From the NCBI GenBank assembly GCA_910575055.1, contig CAJTDC010000009.1, forward strand, positions 1-64,000: a DNA stretch of 64,000 nucleotides, written 5' to 3'. Source of the stretch: Clostridia bacterium (GTDB lineage: Bacteria; Bacillota; Clostridia; Lachnospirales; Anaerotignaceae). The notes beneath the pieces were generated by a model. It was given only the letters and a program-made list of their open reading frames with translations. It ran no database searches and had not been told where the DNA came from. A program made the translations under genes and the position numbers. Positions 37,618 to 46,849 of this stretch are shown here, one piece after another; the first letter of the stretch is position 1; each line of letters opens with the position of its first letter.

Positions 37618-38079
37618 TTACCTCCTAAAGATTTTAAAAAACTCTTTTATTTTTTGTATTTTATTGTTCCAAGCTTCCTTTTTTTTAAACTCTTTATTCC
37701 ATTCAGGATTCCATTCATTATATAAATAATAGTCTAAATCATCAATACAAATATAAGAAAACTCTTTAAATTGTACAATACCTCCTTCTGGCTGACCATA
37801 TTCATCTACAAAATTTGTATATAAATCTTTTCTTAAATGATATTCCATTGTACATACTCTTTTATTTTCTACATTAATTGTTCCATTAAAACAATCGTCT
37901 CTTAAAAGATAAGAATAATATATACCCGAAATTATAACTGTCACTTTTTTTCCAGATATTTCTTCAAAACAATCTAAAGTTTTCTCTATTGTTATTTTTT
38001 TAGGGATAACATAACCTGCAAAAATAAACATAGAAATTATTAAAAATAAGATATAAATTATTTTTCTTAAATATTTCAT
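37618..38079 (-). CDS. Small membrane-anchored protein of unknown function
   Basis: A 153-residue protein with one N-terminal membrane segment (IIYILFLIISMFIFAGYVI) and an extracytoplasmic, charged remainder rich in Tyr and Asp (CIDDLDYYLYNEWNPEWNKE). No family was recognised. Its stop is five bases before the start of the secreted 320-residue protein, so the two are an operon and may act as a pair, for example a secreted product with a membrane partner (inference). GGA-poor leader; the start at 38079 is the only reasonable one. Confidence 0.65.
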   Translation of the reverse strand: MKYLRKIIYILFLIISMFIFAGYVIPKKITIEKTLDCFEEISGKKVTVIISGIYYSYLLRDDCFNGTINVENKRVCTMEYHLRKDLYTNFVDEYGQPEGGIVQFKEFSYICIDDLDYYLYNEWNPEWNKEFKKKEAWNNKIQKIKEFFKIFRR

Positions 38080-38296
38080 TATTTTATCCTTTATATAATC
38101 TAAACTATTTACAAAATATTATCCTTTTTGATATAATTAAGGAAAATGTCTTATCAAAATATAAAATTTTATGCCTGCCATGCACTGAAAAATTTTATTT
38201 TATAAGGCATTTTTTATTTTGTTATCCACCTCTCCAACGCATTTTACTCCTCCTCCCTTCCTTTTTTGTATTTATAATATCAGCTGAAATGTCGTA

Positions 38297-38686
38297 TTAT
38301 TTATCCTCAGAACGAAACAGTTGTTTCAATTCTTCTGCTTCTTCACGAGTTAATTTTTGTCCTCCTGTAAAAGCAGATACAAAATTGAATATAGAATTGT
38401 TAAAAGATGTTTTTACTAATTTTCTTGTCCATTTCTGCACGACATCTTCTTTGGTACAAGTAGCGTAATAAATATAATTCTTACCGCTGTCATCTACCTC
38501 TATCAAACCCATTTTTTGAAGGTTTGTCAAATAAGTGCTTAATGTCTGCTTTTTCCACTTTTTGTCTAGTGTGCCATTCATATATTCTGATAATTCTCTA
38601 TAAGAAAATCTTTTATTTTCTTCCCAAAATTTTTCCATAATCTGCATTTCTGTATTGGTCAAACCATAATTCTTTTTCATAAGCAA
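38297..38686 (-). CDS. BlaI/MecI/CopY-family repressor
   Basis: A 129-residue winged-helix repressor of the BlaI/MecI type: NTEMQIMEKFWEENKRFSYR, then the recognition region WKKQTLSTYLTNLQKMGLIE and the wing YIYYATCTKEDV. Such repressors are cleaved after activation of a BlaR1-type membrane protease; the cognate protease gene lies two genes upstream (39079-40032). Targets are probably its own operon and the secreted pair downstream. GGAGC lies upstream of the ATG. Confidence 0.9.
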   Translation of the reverse strand: MLMKKNYGLTNTEMQIMEKFWEENKRFSYRELSEYMNGTLDKKWKKQTLSTYLTNLQKMGLIEVDDSGKNYIYYATCTKEDVVQKWTRKLVKTSFNNSIFNFVSAFTGGQKLTREEAEELKQLFRSEDK

Positions 38687-38701
38687 ATGCTCCTTTATTC
38701 T

Positions 38702-39058
38702 TTAGTGAGGGCATTTTTTATAAGACAATTCATTCGTCAATTCTTTATTAATCAAATTACCACATTTTGTACATTTATCAGCTTCATACAAATAAGTTGT
38801 ACAACTACTATCAGAATGAAGTTTATGGTCTTTAAATGTACAAGATACATAATTATGTTTGCATAATGCCCTTTCTTCATTTCCTATCTCGTAAGTATTT
38901 CCTTCATTATCTGTAACTATTTTATCATTCCACAAATTAGCTATTATTGGTTCTTCTAATGAAAGTAACTCTACAACACCTGTATTACCTACTTCTTCCC
39001 ACTCTTGCAATTCCATTGTAATAGGTGCTTCATAAGCGAATACTGTGCTCATACTCAA
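38702..39058 (-). CDS. Small secreted Cys-rich protein between BlaI and BlaR1 genes
   Basis: At least 118 residues, with a C-terminal cluster of Cys/His (CKHNYVSCTF, CTTYLYEADKCTKCG, KKCPH) that could bind zinc or form disulfides. From the first ATG (39058) the protein starts in the middle of an apparent signal peptide. Read further upstream in the same frame, without a stop through at least 39125, it gives KKGVLPIITAFVICCLSMST then VFA before YEAP, a good Sec signal. The true start therefore likely lies inside the 3' end of the BlaR1 gene, in another frame, and may be a rare codon. Function unknown; possibly the ligand or modulator of the sensor. Confidence 0.55.
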   Translation of the reverse strand: MSMSTVFAYEAPITMELQEWEEVGNTGVVELLSLEEPIIANLWNDKIVTDNEGNTYEIGNEERALCKHNYVSCTFKDHKLHSDSSCTTYLYEADKCTKCGNLINKELTNELSYKKCPH

Positions 39059-39078
39059 ACAGCATATTACAAATGCTG

Positions 39079-40032
39079 TTATAATTGGTAAAACTCCCTT
39101 TTTTCTATTTCCTTTTTCAAGTTTAATACTCTCCTTTTCATCATAGAAGAATATTCACTAATTAATCTCGTATAAAACAACTTCTTACTTTTCACATAAT
39201 CGTCGACAGATAAATCCACCATATAAAAACAATACTTTTCTATCATATTATCATCATAATTTTTCACTGTTTCGCTGTCACAATATATTTCGCTCATACC
39301 ACATATTTCAAAATACAGTAAAAAACAAATTGGATTAAACCAATGAAGTGCTACAACTGCAATCGCAATAAATTTTACAATAAAGTCTTTGTTTTTGATG
39401 TGCGTCAATTCATGCCTTAGTATAAAATCTAATTGCTCCACAGTATACTCTGTGTTGTATGGAAGCACTATCATAGGAGAAAATACTCCTATTGTAAAAG
39501 GGCTGTCACAATTTTCAGTATAAATTAACTGCACATTTTCTTTGATATTCAACTCCTTTTTTATTTTTTTGAAAATTGTTATCGCTTCTTTTTTCTCTTT
39601 GCATACTGTACTTTTTGTAAGTTTTCTTCTTGCTATAAAATATCTTGCAACTTGTACTATAATGATGATAACTGCTGTGACTCCTGAAAATATCACAATT
39701 CCCCAAGCGTATTTTACAACATCGGACAGTATCCATTTATCAGAGCCTACATGAATGGTATTTCTGATAAATTTCATATTACCAACAGTATTTTGATTGC
39801 TCCACCAGTGATAAGGAATAGGAATATGTAGTGTTTGTAATACATCTTGCATATAATACCGAAACTCTGGAAAGGGGAACACATAAAAAAGCAAACATAC
39901 TTTTAATAAATTGTATCTCCATTTTGCAGTAAAATGTGCCTGTGTGTATAAGGAAGTCACAATGTACAATGCAAATAAAACAGTTCCAGATAATGACATG
40001 ATAAAAAGTATGTTGCTCTGAAATGAAATCAT
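39079..40032 (-). CDS. BlaR1/MecR1-type M56 membrane metalloprotease
   Basis: A 317-residue integral membrane protein with four hydrophobic segments and a cytoplasmic zinc metalloprotease domain; the HExxH motif is HELTHIKNKD. It corresponds to the protease part of BlaR1 but lacks the C-terminal penicillin-binding sensor domain, so it senses something else, perhaps through a partner. It would cleave or trigger loss of the BlaI-type repressor encoded two genes downstream. The small secreted protein between them probably starts inside this gene. It is the first gene of the minus-strand cluster reaching to 36650. Confidence 0.88.
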   Translation of the reverse strand: MISFQSNILFIMSLSGTVLFALYIVTSLYTQAHFTAKWRYNLLKVCLLFYVFPFPEFRYYMQDVLQTLHIPIPYHWWSNQNTVGNMKFIRNTIHVGSDKWILSDVVKYAWGIVIFSGVTAVIIIIVQVARYFIARRKLTKSTVCKEKKEAITIFKKIKKELNIKENVQLIYTENCDSPFTIGVFSPMIVLPYNTEYTVEQLDFILRHELTHIKNKDFIVKFIAIAVVALHWFNPICFLLYFEICGMSEIYCDSETVKNYDDNMIEKYCFYMVDLSVDDYVKSKKLFYTRLISEYSSMMKRRVLNLKKEIEKREFYQL

Positions 40033-40363
40033 TCTTTTCTCTCCCTTTAGAACTATTTTATTATAGGTCTAATAATATATTGTCTAGCACATTTTGTCAA
40101 TATCAAAATAGTAAAAATTATGACCAAATTCTACTTTGTTTTTATATTTATGATTAACAAATTTTTCTCTTTTTCCTAATTTGTAGTTTGATTTTTAGTT
40201 TAAAATAATTTTATGACAAAACTACATACTCATAAAAAATTTATTTTAAAAATAAAAATTGCTATTAAAATTTTTTGTAATATTAAAATCCATTTTTAAT
40301 AAAATAATAGAAATTTTCTTCACTATTTTTTAAATAAATAAAACAAATCGGAAAATAATTTTA
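40033..40363. other. AT-rich intergenic, no recognisable gene
   Basis: About 330 bases of very AT-rich DNA upstream of the BlaR1-type gene and before the left IS end. Promoter-like boxes are too many to choose from; no open frame or repeat was recognised. Confidence 0.5.
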
Positions 40364-41247
40364 GGCGGTATACTTAAACAAATTTTACAAGAAATAACAA
40401 CTAAAAAAATAGGGTATACTAAGCAATAAAAAATATAAAAAGGTAGGTTGTTATGATGCAAAAATGGGAATGAAGTGATTATCAATGGGAGCAAATCAAA
40501 CAGTTTTTTCCTCCTAAAACTTCAAAATGTGGCAGAGCAAGACGTGATCCAAGAGAGTTACTCAATGCAATTATCTGGGTATTAAGAACAGGTTCTCCTT
40601 GGTGTGCTCTCCCTGAAAAATATGGTTCTTGGCACACAGTTTATAACAATTTCAGAAAATGGTCACAACAGGGTATTATGGAGAAAATTTTTAATTATTT
40701 TTGTGCAAATGCAGAACAATCTTCTCAAATACAAATAGATTCTACTTATGTCAAAGCACATCAGCATAGTGCTGGAGTTAAAAAAAAGGGGGATTGGGGC
40801 AGGGAATAGGAAAATCAAGAGGAGAATTTACCAGTAAAATTCATGTAGCAACAGATGAAAATGGGAAAGCAATGTGTGTTTTTATAACAGGTGGAAATGT
40901 ATATGATAGCACACAAGCTGAAAAGTTACTGCACAATACGATTCACGAAGGAGTATATGTTATTGGAGATAAGGCATTTGATTCTGAACAGATAATAAAG
41001 TATATTGAAAAAAACAGAGTTATTTGTGTGATACCACCACGAAAAAACAGAAAAGAGCAAAGAGAATATCATAAAGATATTTATAAAAATCGAAATCAAA
41101 TAGAACGCTTTTTCAACCGATTAAAACAGTTTAGAAGAATAGCAACAAGATATGACAAACTACTATTTTCATTTTTATCATTAGTACAACTTGCTGTAGT
41201 TTTAATTACAATACCAAAATTCCCCTTAATTGTTTAGGTTTACCCTC
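40364..41247 (+). mobile_element. IS5-family (IS427-group-like) insertion sequence, copy 1
   Basis: About 884 bp bounded by imperfect inverted repeats (left GGCGGTATACTTAAACAA, right its partial complement ending at 41247), flanked by TA on both sides, as expected for a 2-bp target duplication. The transposase frame runs from ATG 40453. The element ends in the N-terminal part of an FtsX-type permease gene, which it has truncated. A related, shorter copy lies at 46092-46843 in the same orientation. Confidence 0.8.
40453..41237 (+). pseudogene. IS5-family transposase, interrupted
   Basis: The frame begins MMQKWE, then TGA at 40471-40473 where copy 2 has Leu. It continues SDYQWEQIKQFFPP through WVLRTGSPWCALPEKYGSWHT and the first DDE aspartate region IQIDSTYVKAHQHS. 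An indel in an A7G5 tract near 40785 shifts the frame, and the rest (GIGKSRGEFTSKIHVATDEN, then VIGDKAFDSE with the second Asp and NQIERFFNRLK with the Glu) is open to 41237. The enzyme would need both lesions repaired. Confidence 0.85.
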
Positions 41248-43045
41248 TAGTTTAATCCTAATTTCTGCAAAAGTTCATAAACGTCAAAACCGTATGACTA
41301 TTTTATGCATTATTTTTGCAGTATTTCTTGTAACAGCGGTTTTCAGCATGGCAGATATGGGTGTGAAAATAGAAAGTACTAGATTGATAGAAAAACATAA
41401 TAATTTATCTTTTGCAGATATATGGAGCAGTACAACAACTCAAACATTATTTACAACAGCAGCGATTTTATTTGCATTTATACTGATAGCAGGTATTTTA
41501 ATGGTTTCTAGCAGTATCAATACGAATGTAGCACAAAGAACAAAATTCTTTGGTATGATGCGTTGTATTGGAATGAGTAAGTCACAAATTATTCATTTTG
41601 TAAGATTGGAAGCCCTTATGTGGTGTAAAACTGCAATTCCTATTGGCATCATTATTGGAGTTATATTTACGTGGATTTTATGTATTATGTTACGTTGTGT
41701 GGGAGGAGAAGATTTTTCTGCTATTCCTATGTTTAAAATCAGTCTAATTGGTATTATTAGTGGAATACTATTAGGAGTAACTACAGTACTGATTGCTGCA
41801 AGTTCCCCAGCAAAAAGAGCAGCAAAAGTATCTCCTGTAACAGCAGTCTCTGGAAATAGTGAAAACACAAAAAACATAAGACATACTGTAATAAATACAC
41901 ATATCTTTAAAATTGAAACAATACTTGGTATTCATCATGCAATATCAGCAAAAAAGAATTTGGTACTTATGGCAAGTTCTTTTGCATTTAGTATTATTCT
42001 TTTTTTAAGTTTTTCAGTTTTAGTGGATTTTATCAATTATATTATGCCACAATCATTTGCTTCTCCTGACATTTCTATTTCAAGCAATGATACTACCAAT
42101 ACTATAAAGTATAGCCTCCTTGATAGTATTGGTAGTATAAATGGTGTAAAACATGTATTTGGACGCAGAAGTATTTTGGATATTCCAGCAAAATTAGAAA
42201 AAGAGAATCATTCTGATTATATTGGCATCATTTCTTATAGTGAATTTGAACTGACAGGACTTGTAAAAGATAAAGTCTTAAAAAAAGGAAGCGATATTTC
42301 AAAGCTATATGATGATAGTAACTATGTACTTGCTACATGGGATAAAGATAGTCTTTTAGAAATCGGTGATAAAATATATGTAAACAATGAAAAACTTGAA
42401 ATTGTAGGACTGTTAAAATATGACCCGTTCAACAGTAATGGACTTACAAATGGTAAAATCACTCTTATTACTTCTGATAGTGCCTTTACCAATTTAACTG
42501 GTATTACTGATTATTCTCTCATAATGGTACAAACAGCAAATACTATAACAGAGGAAGAAATAAATGAAATTGCTAATCTGATAAAGGAAGGTTATACCTT
42601 TAGCGATAGGCGTGATCAACAGACAACAGGAGTATATACTGTATTTGTTTTTTGTATATATGGATTTTTATCAGTGATTACTCTTGTTACGATATTAAAT
42701 ATTATCAATAGCATTTCTATGAGTGTATCAGCAAAAATCAAGCAATATGGAGCAATGCGAGCAGTTGGAAGATCTAAACGACAAATCACTAAAATGATAG
42801 TTGCAAAAGCCTTCACTTATGCTGTTATAGGCACTATAATAGGTTATGTAATGGGACTTTTCATAAGTAAGTGCCTCTATACTTTGCTTATTTCATCTCA
42901 TTTTAGCTATGCAACATGGAATATACCTTTTGTTCCATTATTAGGAGTTATACTATTAGTTGTTTTTTCTGTAATTGTTGCTAGCTATACTCCATCAAAA
43001 CGTATTCAAAATACTTCTATAACAGAAGTAATTAATGAATTATAA
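41248..43045 (+). pseudogene. FtsX-like ABC transporter permease, N-terminus cut by IS
   Basis: The frame is open from the IS junction (SSLILISAKVHKRQNRMTIL) through a 583-residue reading from ATG 41294. It has two FtsX modules, each with three to four membrane helices (FGMMRCIGMSKSQIIHFVRLE and YGAMRAVGRSKRQITKMIVA are the paired motifs after helix 2), separated by an extracytoplasmic domain. This is the permease of a MacB/BceB-type export or resistance ABC system. The first ~15 residues, the promoter and the ATPase gene are missing, replaced by the IS. Translation from ATG 41294 would drop part of the first helix region, so function is doubtful. Confidence 0.8.
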
Positions 43046-43231
43046 ATATTATTATGTTGTATTATAACGATGTGATTCGTACAAAAAAATAAATGACATA
43101 AATATTTGAAAACAATGAAATATTTTATGTTTCAATAAAGGAGTATTTTAGATACTCACAAAAATAATATAGACAATTTATTTATTTTATGTTATCATAA
43201 TAAGCAAGTTTGTTATTACGTAATGATAAGC

Positions 43232-43282
43232 AAGACTATTTATAGTATTTTTTAAAAAAATGTTATAAATAGTCTTTTTTTA
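43232..43282 (+). terminator. Hairpin-terminator upstream of the truncated antiterminator
   Basis: AAGACTATTTATA (43232-43244) pairs with TATAAATAGTCTT (43264-43276), followed by seven T. It lies 28 bases before the coding region of a CAT-type RNA-binding protein, the place where an RAT/terminator would be expected. Confidence 0.75.
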
Positions 43283-43303
43283 CATATAGAAGAAAATGGG
43301 AAA

Positions 43304-43540
43304 ATGAAAATTATCAGAGTTTTGAATACAAACGCAGTTGTAACGATAGATAAAGAAAAAAGAAAGGTGATTGTTACTGGACTGGCGCAGGCATTAGATT
43401 TCACAAAAAAAAGAAGAATTTTTAAGTCTTTAATCGACAGAATATACTGTTTGCAAAGCAATGAAGGGAGTAAAAAACTTCAGGAATATGTACAAGCTGT
43501 TTCTAAGGAATATTTAGATATTGTTGAAAAGGTGGTATAG
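43304..43540 (+). CDS. BglG/LicT-type antiterminator, CAT domain only
   Basis: A 78-residue product. Residues 1-45 (MKIIRVLNTNAVVTIDKEKR to GLAQALDFTKK) match the co-antiterminator RNA-binding domain of the BglG/LicT family. The rest (IYCLQSNEGSKKLQEYVQAV) is the beginning of PRD1, after which the frame ends with TAG. A full antiterminator has ~280 residues, so both PRD sensor domains are lost. Isolated CAT domains of this family can bind RNA and act constitutively, so the fragment could still work. It lies just after a terminator hairpin. No sugar operon follows. Confidence 0.6.
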   Translation: MKIIRVLNTNAVVTIDKEKRKVIVTGLAQALDFTKKRRIFKSLIDRIYCLQSNEGSKKLQEYVQAVSKEYLDIVEKVV

Positions 43541-43566
43541 ACAGCAATATAAAAGAAAAAATTAGA

Positions 43567-43755
43567 GGTGAATGATAATGTTACACTTGCTGACCGCATT
43601 TTTGTTCATACAGCGAGTACCATCAAGAGAACGCCCATAAATCCTTGTCATATTAATATTTACTTCACTTTTATCTATAAATACCATATGTAACATATTT
43701 TTCATCTCTATCCTTATAATATCATTTTTGTCAATAATAGGTGATATTTCTTGGG
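43567..43755 (-). pseudogene. IS630-type transposase fragment
   Basis: The minus strand reads ISPIIDKNDIIRIEMKNMLH then MVFIDKSEVNINMTRIYGRS, and LDGTRCMNKNAVSKCN. The block VFIDES-like-VN-TR-YGRS is the second catalytic region of IS630-family DDE transposases. Only about 60 codons remain, with no start or terminal repeats. Confidence 0.65.
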
Positions 43756-43807
43756 ATTGCTATAAGTTTCAATGTCATACTCCAGTCAAAAAAACAGCCG
43801 CAATCAG

Positions 43808-43848
43808 AAAAGTCAAGAACACCAGCTTAGTCGGTGCTCTTGACTTTT
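43808..43848. terminator. Strong hairpin downstream of the DUF4179 gene
   Basis: AAAAGTCAAGA (43808-43818) pairs with TCTTGACTTTT (43838-43848), plus an inner CACC/GGTG. It is 44 bases beyond the end of the minus-strand anti-sigma gene and can terminate on either strand. Confidence 0.75.
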
Positions 43849-43891
43849 GCTAAAGTGAACAACAATAAAAATAACAGAACCTATATATATT

Positions 43892-45043
43892 TTATTTTAA
43901 AATCGATATCTCTACTTTTTCATTTTCATACGAAGTCAAAATGATTAGTGCAGCTACTTCATCAACATCAATAACTCGATCAAAACCTGCTATTTGATAA
44001 GCATTACATTTACTGCTATCTGTATATCCCAAGCTGCCACCATCAATTAAGTAAGGTATTCTTGTTCCATCTTTTAGTATAACTCCCTGAACTTCAGGAA
44101 TACCAAAATCATCTTCATTTCCAGCAAGTGCTGTACTAACAGAATAATTAACTTTCATAGAAATAGGGGAGATGTTGATATTTTCTATTGTAAAGTCTGT
44201 TCCTTCCACTTTCTGCCCTACCTGAATATTTTTAGATGAACTTACGTCAGAAAGGTTTATTTCAAAATTCCAGTTTCCTTCTACTGCCGGAATAAACTCT
44301 GCCTTTGAAAGAGTTCCTAAATTCTTAAAATCAATATGCATTGTTTTACCAAGAAATGTATCATTCTCATCCACAACACTTGCCTGAATAATATATTCCA
44401 TATTTCCATTACTATCTATATAGCGACAAATAATATCTCCATCTTCGTAATTCTCTATAGAAGTTCCATCTTCATACACAGGTACGCCGTTTTCATCAGG
44501 GATAATTCCATTATACATAGTTCCGCTCATATTAACCCATGCACTGTCATCCTCCAAATTTTCTCCCTGATATACATTTACCGTTTCAAATCCTGGTTCT
44601 GACCTATCCTCCACACTATAACCAGAAATACAAAATGACATATATACAAATCTTTCATCCACAATAACTGTATCTGGCTTTATTGTAATACCACTATCTG
44701 TTACAGCAAGTGATGAATTCTCTGGATCTTCATAATACACTTTTGCTATTTTCTCGTCTGTAAGCATTTGCTGCTGCTCTTCGGATGCCTGAATATTTCC
44801 CTTCATACCTCTTCCCCAATAATGATGTATTGCAGCAACAGCACTTATACTGCTGACTGCTAACATGCAAACACCTGCGACAGCGGCAACCTGCGTTTTA
44901 AATAATTTCTTACTTTTCATATTTGTTTTTTCCATATAGCTAATATCCTCCTGCTGAATCATTTCAAAGGCTTGATTTGTTTTTTTCAATACAATTTCCG
45001 ACAATTCTATTTCTTCAGAAAATATTTTTTTCTTATTTGACAT
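43892..45043 (-). CDS. DUF4179-type membrane anti-sigma factor
   Basis: A 383-residue protein with a short cytoplasmic N-terminus, one membrane segment (VAAVAGVCMLAVSSISAVAA, about 51-72) and a large extracytoplasmic part rich in beta structure. It fits the DUF4179 family, which is regularly encoded next to ECF sigma factors and thought to hold them at the membrane. The sigma gene is 10 bases upstream on the same strand. It would release the sigma factor on an envelope signal; the signal is not known. It is intact. Confidence 0.85.
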   Translation of the reverse strand: MSNKKKIFSEEIELSEIVLKKTNQAFEMIQQEDISYMEKTNMKSKKLFKTQVAAVAGVCMLAVSSISAVAAIHHYWGRGMKGNIQASEEQQQMLTDEKIAKVYYEDPENSSLAVTDSGITIKPDTVIVDERFVYMSFCISGYSVEDRSEPGFETVNVYQGENLEDDSAWVNMSGTMYNGIIPDENGVPVYEDGTSIENYEDGDIICRYIDSNGNMEYIIQASVVDENDTFLGKTMHIDFKNLGTLSKAEFIPAVEGNWNFEINLSDVSSSKNIQVGQKVEGTDFTIENINISPISMKVNYSVSTALAGNEDDFGIPEVQGVILKDGTRIPYLIDGGSLGYTDSSKCNAYQIAGFDRVIDVDEVAALIILTSYENEKVEISILK

Positions 45044-45053
45044 TTCTATCCTC

Positions 45054-45560
45054 CTAACAATTACGATAATACTCTTCTAGTTTTTTCCTTCCTCGCGAAA
45101 TCCTTGTCTTGATGGTATTTAATGGTAATGATAACATTTCTGCAATTTCCCTCATCTTGAATCCCTGACTATAGTACAATTCCAAGGGTAGACGATATTG
45201 CTCGTCTATAGAAGCATATGCTTCCTTCAATTCAAGATTATATTCATCATATTTTGACGGTTCTTCATAAGATTCTATATTCTCATAAACTGTATTGCTT
45301 CTTATAATATCATAGCAATGGTTTATCAGTATTCTAGTCATCCATGTTTTAAAGAACTCTGGTTTTTTAAGTGTATCTAACTTTTCCCAACAAGTGAGAA
45401 TGGTATCTTGAAGAGCATCTGCTGCATTTTCTTCATTCATTAGAATTGCAATGGCAGTTCTATACATATCCTTCATATACAACTGCATTAGTTCGGTAAA
45501 TGCGTCTTTATCATGCCTTTGTGCCTTTTTTACATAAAATTTTGTTTCAATACCTTTCAT
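45054..45560 (-). CDS. ECF-type RNA polymerase sigma factor
   Basis: A 168-residue sigma-70-family ECF factor. Region 2 spans about 15-80 (DAFTELMQLYMKDMYRTAIA, ENAADALQDTILTCW). Region 4 is at the C-terminus (RLPLELYYSQGFKMREIAE, LPLNTIKTRISRGRKKL). It is paired with the DUF4179 anti-sigma gene. Such pairs are usually autoregulated from a promoter just upstream of the sigma gene; no clear GAAC-type -35 was identified. Confidence 0.92.
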   Translation of the reverse strand: MKGIETKFYVKKAQRHDKDAFTELMQLYMKDMYRTAIAILMNEENAADALQDTILTCWEKLDTLKKPEFFKTWMTRILINHCYDIIRSNTVYENIESYEEPSKYDEYNLELKEAYASIDEQYRLPLELYYSQGFKMREIAEMLSLPLNTIKTRISRGRKKLEEYYRNC

Positions 45561-45700
45561 TAACTTTCTCCTATGCGCATACGATTGTAAAACAAATCTA
45601 AGTATCCTTCACTTGTTTCACAATCATTAGACGTCAGATATTACCTTTTGGTTTCAAAATATTAAAAAATATTTCCAGCTGTGTGGTTGCAATCTAAAAT

Positions 45701-45900
45701 CTCAGTTTTATGCAATTTATTGCAATAAAACTGAGTCAAGCACTTTTCCTTCGGAAAAGTCAGCCGTTGGCTGACCGCCTGTCTTAGCAATGCGTACTGT
45801 TTTTCTCAGGCGGATTAGAATGGGGTGCAGTGCGTAGAAGTTGTATTCCACATACCTCTTGCCCCTTACGGCAAAAAAAGTCATCTCTGTGGTCAATGTC
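45701..45900. repeat. GC-richer palindromic element between sigma gene and IS copy 2
   Basis: A block clearly richer in GC than its surroundings, made of nested inverted repeats: CTCAGTTTTAT/ATAAAACTGAG (45701-45711, 45725-45735), ACTTTTCC-TTC-GGAAAAGT (45742-45760), GTCAGCC-GTT-GGCTGAC (45759-45775) and CCGCCTG/CAGGCGG (45775-45781, 45807-45813). It can fold on either strand. A 61-codon frame on the minus strand crosses it, but codons there follow the palindromes and I regard it as non-coding. It looks like a dispersed repeat or structured RNA. Confidence 0.5.
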
Positions 45901-45932
45901 ATTAAGTTAAGATAAGATAGGAATTATATAAA

Positions 45933-46110
45933 ATGAATATTAACAGAGAGGAAAAGAAAATTGAGGCGATTGTTCGTATGAAACTTTGGGGTATCTATGG
46001 TCCAACTATTGAACAATTTGAAAAAGAAAATTTATTTTCTGAAAATAGACTACCCTTTGGAGTTTGCTTTTGGGTAAAGAATAAACAACTAAGTGGTATA
46101 CTTAAATAAA
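45933..46110 (+). pseudogene. Unknown protein, N-terminal fragment cut by IS copy 2
   Basis: ATG 45933 opens MNINREEKKIEAIVRMKLWG, then YGPTIEQFEKENLFSENRLP and FGVCFWVKNKQ, and runs straight into the left end of the second IS5-family copy, where it stops. The fragment looks like the start of a cytoplasmic protein of unknown function found in related bacteria, whose remaining ~80 residues are gone. Confidence 0.5.
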
Positions 46111-46843
46111 TTTTACAAGAAATAACAATAAAAAAGTGGACATAATAAGCAGTAAAAAAACGAAAAAGGTAGGTTATTATGATGGAAAAATAGGAATTAA
46201 GCGATTATCAATGGGAACAAATTAAGGATTTTTTCCTCCTAAAACTTCAAAATTTGGTAGAGAAAGACGTGATCCAAGAGAATTACTCAATGCAATCATT
46301 TGGGTATTGAGAACAGGTTCTCCTTGGTGTGCCCTTTCTGAAAAATATGGCTCTTGGCATACAGTTTACAATAATTTTAGAAAATGGTTACAAGAGGAAA
46401 TTATAGAGAAAATTTTTAATTATTTTTGTGCAAATGCAAAAAAGGCTTCTCAAATACAAATAGATTCTACCTATGTTAAAGTGCATCAACACAGTGCCAG
46501 AGCTAAAAAAACAGAAACAGGAGAAGGAATTGGTAAATCAAGGGGAGGCTTTACTGGCAGAATTTATGCAGTAACAGAGGAAAATGGAAAAATAATTTGT
46601 ATTTTAATCACAATTAGGAATGTGCATAATAGCACTCAAGCTGAAAACTTACTTGAAAGCATAATGCATAAAGATAGTTATATTATTGGAGACAGGGCAT
46701 ATAATTCTGATGTAGTAATACCATCACGTAGAAATCGTAAAAATAAAAGGGAATACTCCAGATTTATAAAAATCGTAATCAAATAGAACGTTTTTTCAAT
46801 CACTTAAAACAATTTAGAAGAATTGTAACAAGATATGATAAAT
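46092..46843 (+). mobile_element. IS5-family insertion sequence, copy 2 (truncated, degenerate)
   Basis: The left end (GGTATACTTAAATAAATTTT) and leader match copy 1 at 40364. The transposase begins MMEK, then TAG at 46191-46193 where copy 1 has Trp, ELSDYQWEQIK, a one-base loss in a T-run near 46230, and the shared block LRTGSPWCALSEKYGSWHT. A further shift follows near 46760. Similarity ends at about 46843 (AGATATGA), so the right end and about 100 bases are missing. It has inserted into, or beside, a small gene on its left. Confidence 0.8.
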
Positions 46844-46849
46844 GCAAAT

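Noticed and set aside
45717-45902. A 61-codon frame on the minus strand (TVRIAKTGGQPTADFSEGKV)
   Set aside because: It coincides with a set of nested palindromes, lacks a good ribosome site and is better explained as a non-coding repeat, although similar sequences may be listed as proteins elsewhere.
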